From Plazaster borealis (Eukaryota; Echinodermata; Asteroidea; Forcipulatida; Labidiasteridae), in NCBI GenBank assembly GCA_021014325.1, contig CM037472.1, positions 24,413,063-24,477,062 on the forward strand: a DNA stretch of 64,000 nt, read 5' to 3'. A program made the position numbers and the translations under genes. The notes beneath the pieces were generated by a model that saw nothing but the letters and a program-made list of their open reading frames with translations, had not been told where the DNA came from and ran no database searches. How positions within the stretch are numbered: the stretch's first letter is position 1; each line of letters begins with the position of its first letter. Below, piece after piece: positions 57,001 through 64,000 of this stretch.

Positions 57001-59452
57001 CAGCAGAGGGATCACCTTAAAAGGATTCAACTTTTTATTTCAAATATCAAATAATAAGCCACAAGGAAAACTGACTGGTCAGTTTTTCCTTGTGGTTTGA
57101 AACTGAGAATGAAGCGCAACTGAGTTCAGAGTAAAAATAGATTTCCACTAATATTTAACGAGAATATTGGACTATCACTGTCATTAACTACCTAGGTCAC
57201 TATCCAATGTTGGAGCATTCAGGTTTGCTCAGTGGTTTCTTCCCTGCCTTTTCACCTCTGTGTACCCTGGTATGAATCCCAGACCGAAGCCTTGCATATG
57301 GATTGGGGTAATAGTCCCTACCTGATTGTGTGGGTTTTCCCCCCATTGGGGTTTCCTCCCACATCTAAAACTGAGCATTTCTTCTCGTTTCCTATTCATC
57401 CTGTTATTGGCACTAAGTGGGCTGTTGGATGTGTAATCAAACAAATAAAAATAAAATAAAATAGTGCTCATCATTTTCACTGACCTCCACCCAATCCTCC
57501 ATTCTCAACGGAGCGCTGTACACTCAGACAAAGCTGCATGCACAGTTGTGTCTTGCCGGCTGCACTCTCTCCAGCAATCTCAGTGATACCTCTTGTTAAG
57601 ATGCCTCCATTAAGGAACTCATCCAGCACGGCACAGCCTGTGCTCACAGTGGCTACCTGCAGTGACTTGTCACATGTTCCTTGGTAAACTTCAAGGGCTG
57701 TAGCACAAGTCCAAAAACACAAATGCAATATCTTATGATTTGATAATAATAGTAATAATAATACTGAGTTCTTATATATCACAACCGATGGGCGTCTCAA
57801 AGTGCTCAGTATTTTTTTCCTGCAAGGTATGCGGAACTACGTTTTGAAGTATGAGACCTATTCCTTTACATAGCACCATGTAATGGTTTACAAGGTGCTG
57901 TGGCGCAATATGCAGCCAATCAAACCAGGAACACCGGGGCGAACCCCTTCTCTTTACGATAAGTGCACTTGGTTCTTGTTCTGTGCATTACACAACACAT
58001 AGGACCAACGGCTTAAGGTCACATCCGAAGGACGCAGTAATAATGGTTAAGTGTCTTGCTTAAGGACACAAGTGTCACGACCGGGACTTGAACCCACACT
58101 CTATTGATCAAAAACACAAGGGCTTGAGTTTGGTGTTCTTATCCGCTCGGCCACGACACACCACAGAGTATTTCAGTATGTGTAAACTGAAGAAAAAAAA
58201 TGGGGAAAAAAAGAGCAAATATATTATTTTATTTTTGCTAAACTTTTAGGCTGAGATTTGAAATTAAAAAGCTTAAATTTGTTTTAATGAAAAGTTTCTT
58301 TTTGGGAAAACACTGAACTGCAGGATTTCTATTCAGTTGTGGGGTTACTGGCCCAATGCTAAAATGACTGAACTCTGGTCAGTGGTCAAGTGGGTATTTC
58401 AAGCCCTGTGGGTTACTGGCCCATGGTGCTAAAATTCCTGTACTCTGGCCAGTGGTCCAGTGGGTATTTTGAGCCCTGCCTAGCCCGACTGCTGTTCGCA
58501 ATGTCCAACGGTTCTTTTAAACAAGTTTAACTACAGATCCATAGGATTGTACCGGTTGCAGAAGGATTCTTGTACACTTCTCTTGAGACAGTCTGTAGCA
58601 ATATCTGGATGTCATGTGCCGATAGTTTGGTGCAACGCCCCAGATCGGCAGGTGACAGGTTTAGCACTGAAGCAAAGGATGCAAGCTTGGCTGTGAAAAT
58701 TGCACCAAATTAAAGACATTTGTGATTTACAGTTCTCAGTCATACTTATAACATGTGAAGTAGTGTCCGCGATGAAATAATATAACACTGTGATACCATG
58801 GAACATTTTTTTGTGTCTTGATAAAAGTCAAAGACAGTTTAGCCCCACTTTGTGGCTAATACACTGGACATCTTTTTCTGTAAGGTGTGTTACTAACATT
58901 ATAAAAATAATCATAACATTGGGCCTCAACTCAAGCTAGTATAAATATATTAGGGTTATCGCAGCAACTTCCAAAAATTGGTTGACAGGCAGTTGTTCAT
59001 GTTGTTGCGACTAACTCGTTGATGTTTCGAATGCTATTGACTACTCAAGTCCTAGAACTATATGAGGAACGAACAAACCTCCATGCTAGTACTGCTACTA
59101 GTAGGAGTAGTTATTGACTTGTCTACCTAAAATAAAAAGTATATTACAATTAAAAGCTCAACTATAGAATGCAGGGCCACTTCAGAGCTGTATATAAGAA
59201 CACACTGGTGAAGAGGGATTGTTTAACAAAGGGAAATATAGTCCACACACCAAGTGGCCCTGCATTCTATAGTTACTCCTAATTAAACAACAGCACAACA
59301 GTTGATTATGGCCCGAGTTACCCAAACTTTCATCATCATCCCCACCTATCAACACAATTGATTTCCTGTTGTTGCTAGAATAGTTTTTGTATTAATAACA
59401 AACCTCTCTTAACAGCTGATATTATTTTGGGATTTAACTCCAGATCGTCCAT
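53746..59452 (-). CDS. XRCC3: XRCC3, RAD51-paralogue DNA repair ATPase (complete, 6 coding exons)
   Basis: XRCC3 is the RAD51 paralogue that pairs with RAD51C (CX3 complex) and supports homologous recombination and crosslink repair in the nucleus. Coding exons, right to left: 59404-59452, 58553-58690, 57485-57697, 56555-56700, 55296-55508, 53746-54066. All have GT/AG sites and compatible phases (1, 1, 1, 0, 0). They total 1,080 bp, 359 residues, against 346 in human. The N-terminus [16 protein letters not shown] resembles the human start. Exon 3 has Walker [10 protein letters not shown] in the context [15 protein letters not shown]. Exon 4 has [16 protein letters not shown] and FIEHVSER. Exon 5 has Walker [16 protein letters not shown] and ends CVNQ. 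Exon 6 has [15 protein letters not shown] and the terminal VEADGVRG. All landmark motifs are intact, so the gene looks functional. It faces RAB3GAP2 across a 289-bp shared upstream region. Confidence 0.95.
54114..54296. mobile_element. GGGCCCAATT-type MITE, decayed
   Basis: GGTCCCAATTTCATAAAGC at left and GCAGCTCTATGAACTTAAGC at right. The interior has GGATACCAGTCACAGG. It lies in XRCC3 intron 5, next to exon 6. Confidence 0.65.
54736..54835 (+). mobile_element. SINE family A, truncated
   Basis: GCCGAGGCGTCTAACGCACC and GGGTTCGAATCTCGGTCC match the SINE A- and B-boxes. The body is cut off at about 54833, where TTAAAGG of another element begins. Located in XRCC3 intron 5. Confidence 0.65.
55296..55508 (-). 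CDS. XRCC3: XRCC3 exon 5 with Walker B
   Basis: 213 bp (71 codons), phase 0 at both ends. It contains [15 protein letters not shown] (Walker B, about 55428-55455), [15 protein letters not shown] and the VVCVNQ strand ending at the donor GTAGGG. These match human VVIDSVAAPFRCEF and VLCINQ. Confidence 0.96.
56285..56500 (-). mobile_element. tRNA-derived SINE, family C, minus orientation
   Basis: ATTCGAACCCACGACC is an inverted B-box and TCTTACCACTAGACCACC an inverted A-box. A flank with CCTTCGAGAAAGACTCTGCT follows to about 56490; the same flank occurs alone at 60568-60612. A related copy lies at 62300-62460. Confidence 0.65.
56555..56700 (-). CDS. XRCC3: XRCC3 exon 4
   Basis: 146 bp, acceptor TTTACAG, donor G|GTGAGT. 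It encodes the [19 protein letters not shown] segment of the ATPase core and ends with IFIEHVSER, equivalent to human IFIEHVAD. Phase 1 entering, phase 0 leaving. Confidence 0.96.
56750..56895 (-). mobile_element. SINE family B, minus orientation
   Basis: Inverted B-box GGGACTTGAACCTGCGACC and inverted A-box TACCAACTGAGCTATCCTGC. It lies in XRCC3 intron 3, close to the exon 4 acceptor side. Confidence 0.75.
57485..57697 (-). CDS. XRCC3: XRCC3 exon 3 with Walker A
   Basis: 213 bp. It carries [15 protein letters not shown], the RecA/RAD51-type pre-Walker segment, and the P-loop GESAAGKTQ at about 57543-57572, followed by [10 protein letters not shown]. Phase 1 at both ends. In human the equivalent Walker A is GRSSAGKTQ. 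Confidence 0.96.
57885..58165 (-). mobile_element. SINE family A, minus orientation
   Basis: The inverted head CGCTCGGCCACGACACAC ends near 58162. The inverted B-box GGGACTTGAACCCACACTC lies at 58082. It lies in XRCC3 intron 2. Confidence 0.75.
58553..58690 (-). CDS. XRCC3: XRCC3 exon 2
   Basis: 138 bp, acceptor TTTTCACAG, donor G|GTACAA. It encodes the rest of the N-terminal helical domain ([19 protein letters not shown], then [14 protein letters not shown]), matching the human region with LSSPDVWHLLRTAS. It ends in phase 1 within SATA. Confidence 0.93.
59161..59273. mobile_element. 113-bp MITE in XRCC3 intron 1
   Basis: Perfect inverted ends ACTATAGAATGCAGGGCCAC and GTGGCCCTGCATTCTATAGT. 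It lies 131 bp downstream of the XRCC3 exon 1 donor in transcript direction. Confidence 0.88.
59404..59452 (-). CDS. XRCC3: XRCC3 exon 1
   Basis: 49 bp encode the start [16 protein letters not shown] and one base of the next codon. The donor is G|GTTTGT, weaker than the consensus. It corresponds to the short N-terminal segment of human XRCC3 (DLNPRIIAAIKK). Too short for standard ORF detection. Confidence 0.9.
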
Positions 59453-59741
59453 TCTGATTCTACATTGCTCTCCATATATCTCATGGATAGACTGCCTACA
59501 TTTTCAATCAATTCATGCACCGTGTGCATTATGCAGTGTCAGTTCCACAATTGTTTATGTTTCCCTCTGCATGCTGCTAAAGAGTTTTAGCGCCCTCTAT
59601 CGCTTGCTTCATCCTCGAGTTAAATATATTTCGCAGCAGAAAAAGAAAAAGAAAATGGCCGCCCCCATAACAGCTGTCAGCAAACTTTGCAAATACAAGA
59701 CCGTATAATAAAGAAAACAACAGACAATTATTCGTTGTATC
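59453..59741. promoter_or_regulatory. Shared divergent promoter region XRCC3 / RAB3GAP2
   Basis: Only 289 bp separate the two opposing start codons, so the transcripts must start from a common bidirectional region. AAAATGGCCGCC at 59652-59663 resembles a YY1-type site (A-rich ATGGC core), common near housekeeping start sites. GCGCCCTCTATCGC near 59590 is a second GC-rich patch. No TATA box was seen. Start sites are unmapped. Confidence 0.6.
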
Positions 59742-59847
59742 ATGTCGTGTGTGTTGACCAACATTGGGTGTTTTGAGGATAGTTTTGCAGTGCGTAAATT
59801 CCTCTTTCCCAACAATAAAGAAGCTGAAAAAGACGATCTTGGACTTG
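59742..59847 (+). CDS. RAB3GAP2: RAB3GAP2 exon 1
   Basis: 106 coding bp begin MSCVLTNIGCFEDSF and end KDDLGL plus one base, with donor G|GTAAGT. Two consecutive in-frame stops at 59706-59711 precede the ATG. Confidence 0.9.
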
Positions 59848-62800
59848 GTAAGTATTCTTTTCGTTGGTTGTGACTGTTCACTGTTGTTGTGTATTTAGTA
59901 ATGTAACCGGAGCCCAGGTTGAACTCCTCCGTTACATACATCATGGAGGTAGAGCATACATACAACGCCTCTGCTACTATTAACAGAGACATACTGGAGG
60001 CTGAATGCGTCAAGTTTGCCAATAGTGTATTACTATTATTACTCTATAGTTGCGATAATCGTAACCCTCCTCCCGACGCTCGGAAGACTGTCGGGAGGAT
60101 GGAGGGTTACGTTTGAACGACTATTATTTTGTTTCAAGATGGAGTTGGATGAAATGACAGCAAAGTATGCTACACAGATTGACACAGTGACAGCGACATT
60201 ATTTTATAAATCAACACGGACTAAAACTTTCATGACATACAGAGCTTGATTGTATGTATCGGTTTTTTTGGAATCCAGTCAACACGCGCCTTGGCAAAGT
60301 CGCCCCCTCCAAAAGTCACCCCCTCCAAAAGTCGCCCCCTCCAAAAGTAGCCCCTCACAAAGTTGCCCCGTACAAAGACAACCCCCTCCCTCCCCCGAGA
60401 GAGTCGCCCCCGACACAGTCGCCCCCGACTAAGTCACCCTGTGTGAAAGGTTGTGAGCGATTTAAAGCCATTTCTCAAAGTGAGGGCGCCCCATGTTAAC
60501 GATTTAGATTCAAGCAAAAATTTTAGTGGCTTAACATTTCAACCCTTGCAGATTCTTTTGCAAAGGCTTTAGCCTTCGAGAGAGACTCTGCTACGGTCGA
60601 AATGTCAGGCATTTGCATTTATACCATAGGTCCCTTTGGTTGATAATCAGTTTGCAACAGCTAATTCTATTTTCTATTTTAAATTCACGTAGCTTTTGAA
60701 TTTCTTATATAAATCTGAATAGTAAATATAGTCTAGTTAATTTAAAAATATTTCATGAATAAAATAAAACATATTAAAACACATCAGTGATCGAGTTAAC
60801 ATTAATTTATTAAAGTAAACAACACAATGAAATAAATGAATTTGTAAAAAATATTACTAACATTTAAAAACAAGTAAATACAAAGTAAAGTTAATAAATC
60901 CATCTTATCACCGCAATAAAGGAAAGTAAAATAACTGAACAGATATTCAGATAAATTGCCTGAATAAGTTGTTTCAAAATCGTCAATAGTGCCCTCACTT
61001 TGTGAAATGTAAATCGCTCAACATTTTACACAGGGTGACTTTGAAGGGGGCGACTGTGTCTAGGGCAACTTTGTCGAAGGGGGACTTTGTAGTGGGCACA
61101 TTTGCTGGGGGGCGAGTTGGCTGGCACTCAGGTTTTTTATTTGTTTAAATAATATGTTGTAACGAGCCGTGGTCGTGGTCTAAGGACTTTTTGTAAGGTA
61201 AAAACCTGAACAGGGGTTTGAAGGAATTGCTAACGTTGAGACACTAATTTCTGGCCCTATATTGTGACTTAATCATGTCAATGATTAAAAGAAAGGAGAG
61301 AGATGGAGAAATATTGGAACAGGAGACTAGAGATTGAAGTTTCAATTGGTTTGATTCGTTCTAATTTCACACTACATTCGATCACTTACATTTACACAAT
61401 TTACAAGCTCGGAGAGACTTTCTATGGATGTTTGCACTGCAACTTCTGAGTAAAGACTGACGAATATTATGAGTAAAGACTGACGAATATTATGAGCAAA
61501 GACTGACGAATATTATGAGGCGGGAGTTCTAATACTGTCTTTTCGTCGGTGGATCTGATGAACAGTACGGGCAGTGGTCCCTGGGGATCCAGGGGCCACG
61601 CACGCGCTGGGCATCAGATCCACTACCGACCCAATTCTGAAACCTAGTTCAATTCCCGCGCCGCACGGCGCCCTCAAGTGACAATTTCGTCACAATATAT
61701 TATAATGATTTATTTTTTGTACAGATGGTTGGGATGATGCAGACTGGGGATGGAACCAAGATGAAGAAGTAAGTATAATTAGGGAGCTTTCGTTTTGGAC
61801 GACGGATGGTTCTGCAACTGTGAAAATGACACCTCGAGCTATCTGCTCATGTGTTGACTCTGAGGCTTGGTCGGCCTTCAACTTCTATGACAGTACTTGG
61901 GGTGAATCTGTGTTGTGCTGAAAACGTAAACGTTTGGGTTCAACCGTAGAACCATCCGTCGTCCAAAACGAAAGCTCCCTATTAATAGATTGGGAGGGGG
62001 GGGGGTTGATTTGGCCCCTCAGCAGTATGGTTCTCCTTTAGATGGTTGTATTGATGATTTTAGATGCAAGATGCAAATGTGTTTTTAAGAATGTTCTACC
62101 TGCACAAGAATGCAATGATTGATATCAAATATTGTTTGAATTTCAAGAATTAAAAGGCAGAGTACAGATTCAACAAATTATTGACAATTAATTTTGATCA
62201 TTGATGATTAAGTTCATATCAGTTCTGTCAAAGTCAAGGAAATAGCGTTTTAAGACCTTAACAAATCACACTTATTTTTGAATTTACACCGATGTGTAAT
62301 AAGCACTTACTCGGGTGGGATTCGAACCCACAACCTTTGCCATGCTAGAACATGCTAGAACAGATGTCTTACCGCTGGCCCACTGAGCTTGCCCGGTGGC
62401 TAGAGGTAGTTCAAATCTTATATTTTTTAGTAGCGGGTACCACAACGATTTAACCTTCGGTGACACCTTTGGAATCTACGCACAGGCTTCAGAGTTATAC
62501 CGTATTGTACTGTTTCCAACAGTACAATTTATAAAAGCTTGTCTTTAAAAATAAATTAAGACAATCCTTTTCAAATAGTCTTAACCATCTAATAAAGAGC
62601 CATAGACTCAATAAAACAAATTCCAACTCACAAAGCCATGTTGAAGTCATCTGTTGAAGATTGATTTCAGTCAGGAGTGGCTATTAGCTCAAGGTTAAGA
62701 GATTGATTTACAATTGCTTTAGGAATTCTTAAAGGGGCAGGTGGTCATTAATGGGGCTTTTTAAATTCAAAATCAACCCAGGGTAATTTGACATTTTCCA

Positions 62801-63272
62801 TGCTATTTGGCAAGGTCTCAATAGCGAACTTGGAATTTTCAAGATTTTGTAACCAATTTTTGGGTGGAGTACATAAAATTTATTTACAAACAGACTGTGT
62901 TTTAAATCAATGTTAATTTTACATTTTACAGTTGCTTATTTTGGATTGCTGCAATCCACTCAAGCCTGATATGATTGTTATAATAATAATAAAAATAATA
63001 ATAATAATAATAGTGAACATTTATAACGCCATGTCTGTCAGACTTGACACTCCTGTACCACATTCATTGTTTGTATGGAATGGGTTTCATCGGGAGGGCA
63101 ACCTCCAATAAGTGACATACATGTACTTTCATGTTTTGTCTTCAGGAAGAGGAGAGTAGAGAAGAAAAGAAAGATGAGCAGGATAATTGGTTGCAAGAAT
63201 GTCAAATCTCTGTGTCTCCAACAAATGACCTATTGGTCATGGCGTTTGAGGAGAGGGCAGTATTCCTACAAC
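59742..63272 (+). CDS. RAB3GAP2: RAB3GAP2 (Rab3 GTPase-activating complex non-catalytic subunit), first three coding exons; gene continues past the right edge
   Basis: RAB3GAP2 forms the Rab3GAP complex with RAB3GAP1; the pair promotes Rab3 GTP hydrolysis and acts as exchange factor for Rab18, in cytosol and at the ER. Visible coding exons are 59742-59847, 61725-61768 and 63146-63272, phases 1, 0 and 1, all GT/AG. They give about 92 residues of a ~1,400-residue protein. The N-terminus has FEDSFAVRKFLFPN, comparable to human FQDLQAARDFLFPH. Exon 2 is a Trp/Asp cluster (DDADWGWNQDEE), like the human WEDDGWGAWEE segment. Exon 3 has WLQECQISVSPTNDLLVMA, close to human WLQDCVLSLSPTNDLMVIA. In-frame TAATAA 30 bp upstream fixes the start ATG. 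Confidence 0.92.
60290..61130. mobile_element. 0.84-kb element with inverted GGGGGCGACTTT-type satellite ends
   Basis: The left arm (60299-60470) has CGCCCCCTCCAAAAGTCACC-like units, then CAGTCGCCCCCGAC and AAGTCACCCTGTGTG. The right arm (61005-61125) is the inverse (CACAGGGTGACTTTGAAGGG and onward). The interior is AT-rich. Located in RAB3GAP2 intron 1. Confidence 0.7.
61725..61768 (+). CDS. RAB3GAP2: RAB3GAP2 exon 2 (44-bp acidic/tryptophan exon)
   Basis: 44 bp between TTTTTTGTACAG and the donor GTAAGT encode DGWDDADWGWNQDEE together with the split first codon. The Trp/Asp pattern matches the same position in human RAB3GAP2. A short inverted-repeat element begins 12 bp past its end. Confidence 0.9.
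61779..61982. mobile_element. ~204-bp MITE in RAB3GAP2 intron 2
   Basis: TAGGGAGCTTTCGTTTTGG and its inverse CCAAAACGAAAGCTCCCTA; the arms extend to about 38 bp (through GACGACGGATGGTTCT). It begins about 12 bp after exon 2. Confidence 0.88.
62300..62460 (-). mobile_element. SINE family C, minus orientation
   Basis: ATTCGAACCCACAACC and TCTTACCGCTGGCCCACTG are inverted B- and A-boxes. The downstream segment GTAGCGGGTACCACAACG matches the copy at 56285-56500. Located in RAB3GAP2 intron 2. Confidence 0.65.
62976..63013 (+). repeat. ATA/TAA microsatellite
   Basis: An AATAAT-type trinucleotide run in RAB3GAP2 intron 2. Shorter runs lie at 19754-19768 and 57745-57761. Confidence 0.9.
63146..63272 (+). 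CDS. RAB3GAP2: RAB3GAP2 exon 3
   Basis: 127 bp after GTCTTCAG. A charged EEESREEKKDEQ stretch is followed by the conserved beginning of the beta-propeller region (NWLQECQISVSPTNDL, then EERAVFLQ). The donor is C|GTAAGC. The next exon is outside the window or beyond what is visible to 64000. Confidence 0.93.
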
Positions 63273-63372
63273 GTAAGCACCTTTATTTTCAATAGGCCTA
63301 TCATAGGACTTACTAAATGATACTATTGTTTTATTTTGTTTGCTAATAAAGATGGTTTGCCCTTAACATTGT

Positions 63373-63590
63373 CAGTGACTAGCCAGCTGGACTATAGTTA
63401 ACTTGATGTTTCACCCTAGTCCACCAGCTTTTTCTCTAGTCCATACTTCATTTTGTATAGGGGTGCTTTTCAACACAGAACCAGCCACTTGGAGAGAATT
63501 TTGACTGGTCCTCGGGTGTTTTAACTAGACACCGTTAAGGGAGAGTGCTGATAAATACAGGATTCAAACTGGCTTCTGGTCACCGGGGAA
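63373..63590. repeat. Dispersed ~220-bp repeat, copy 2
   Basis: Collinear with 8405-8620 (CTTTTTCTCTAGTCCATAC, AGCCACTTGGAGAGAATTTT, GTTTTAACTAGACACC). Confidence 0.6.
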
Positions 63591-63834
63591 TTCTTCAGTT
63601 GTGGAGTTTTGAAAAATATGTGTACAACTCGAACAATGGTTTATCGGCTTCCACCAAATACCGCAGCAGCTTGTCATACAGTGTAGGCATAGCAGGCTAG
63701 TCCAACATACTGTTCTATCCTGCTGTACTGTGTGAAACACTCAGTAGGAGTCCAGTTTTGGGGACGTTGTTTTATTTCACAGCTGGAATTTTGTTGTACT
63801 GATGTGCCTCTGTTTTTAAAATAAAAATTAATGA

Positions 63835-64000
63835 ACCACAAGGGAAACGACTGGGTGAATTTTAAATGATTTTTGGTTGAACAAAGAAAAATTTACAAGG
63901 GCGGGACTTGGAACCTGCGACCTCCAGATTAACATGCTGGTGCTCTACCAACTGAGCCTTCTAGCCCTATGTTGGCGGTCTTCCTAATTTGTCAATATCT
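63835..64000 (-). mobile_element. SINE family B, minus orientation, cut by window edge
   Basis: Inverted B-box GGACTTGGAACCTGCGACC and inverted A-box CTCTACCAACTGAGCC, with the tail at left (ACCACAAGGGAAA). It continues past the window. Confidence 0.75.

Larger units (their letters stand above)
63273..64000 (+). other. RAB3GAP2 intron 3, partial
   Basis: No exon was seen. It holds a ~220-bp dispersed repeat (63373-63590) related to 8405-8620, and a minus-strand SINE cut by the window edge (63835-64000). Confidence 0.7.

Overview
The window looks like nuclear DNA of a marine deuterostome, most plausibly an echinoderm. It is AT-rich, with vertebrate-style exon/intron genes, long introns, many tRNA-derived SINEs, and a very dense load of short inverted-repeat (MITE-like) elements. 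Frequent TACATGTACA and AGGCCTA words add to that impression. The echinoderm assignment is an inference; no rRNA, mitochondrial or clade-diagnostic gene is present.

Layout. (1) 1-22.8 kb, minus strand: the 5' part of a MARK/Par-1 microtubule-affinity-regulating kinase gene. Three phase-0 coding exons are visible (22632-22700, 17362-17514, 12748-12801). The rest of the kinase lies beyond the left edge, so positions 1-12747 are read as intron full of repeats. (2) 22.8-44.8 kb: gene-poor, repeat-rich DNA. It holds nested TTAA-flanked elements, a long foldback, two adjacent elements whose terminal inverted repeats are built from short satellites (35.4-36.9 kb and 36.9-39.6 kb), a 0.98-kb element with a coding-like core, and a 21-bp proline-rich minisatellite (43.1-43.9 kb). 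(3) 44.86-50.40 kb, plus strand: an unrecognised three-exon gene model. Its large last exon encodes about 14 copies of a 40-residue helical repeat, then a Lys-rich linker, then a C-terminal domain with a cytidine-deaminase-type zinc motif (CAE, then PCDAC 37 codons later). One extra T in repeat 6 breaks the frame. (4) 53.75-59.45 kb, minus strand: a complete six-exon XRCC3 (RAD51 paralogue). (5) 59.74 kb to the right edge, plus strand: the first three coding exons of RAB3GAP2, head-to-head with XRCC3 across 289 bp.

The conserved genes encode unrelated activities: cell polarity and microtubule regulation, homologous-recombination repair, and Rab3/Rab18 regulation. Their linkage is informative. 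In human, RAB3GAP2 lies beside MARK1 on 1q41, and XRCC3 lies close to MARK3 on 14q32. MARK, XRCC3 and RAB3GAP2 together in one window fits the ancestral arrangement before the vertebrate genome duplications. The repeat/deaminase gene sits inside this old block and is the most novel item in the window.
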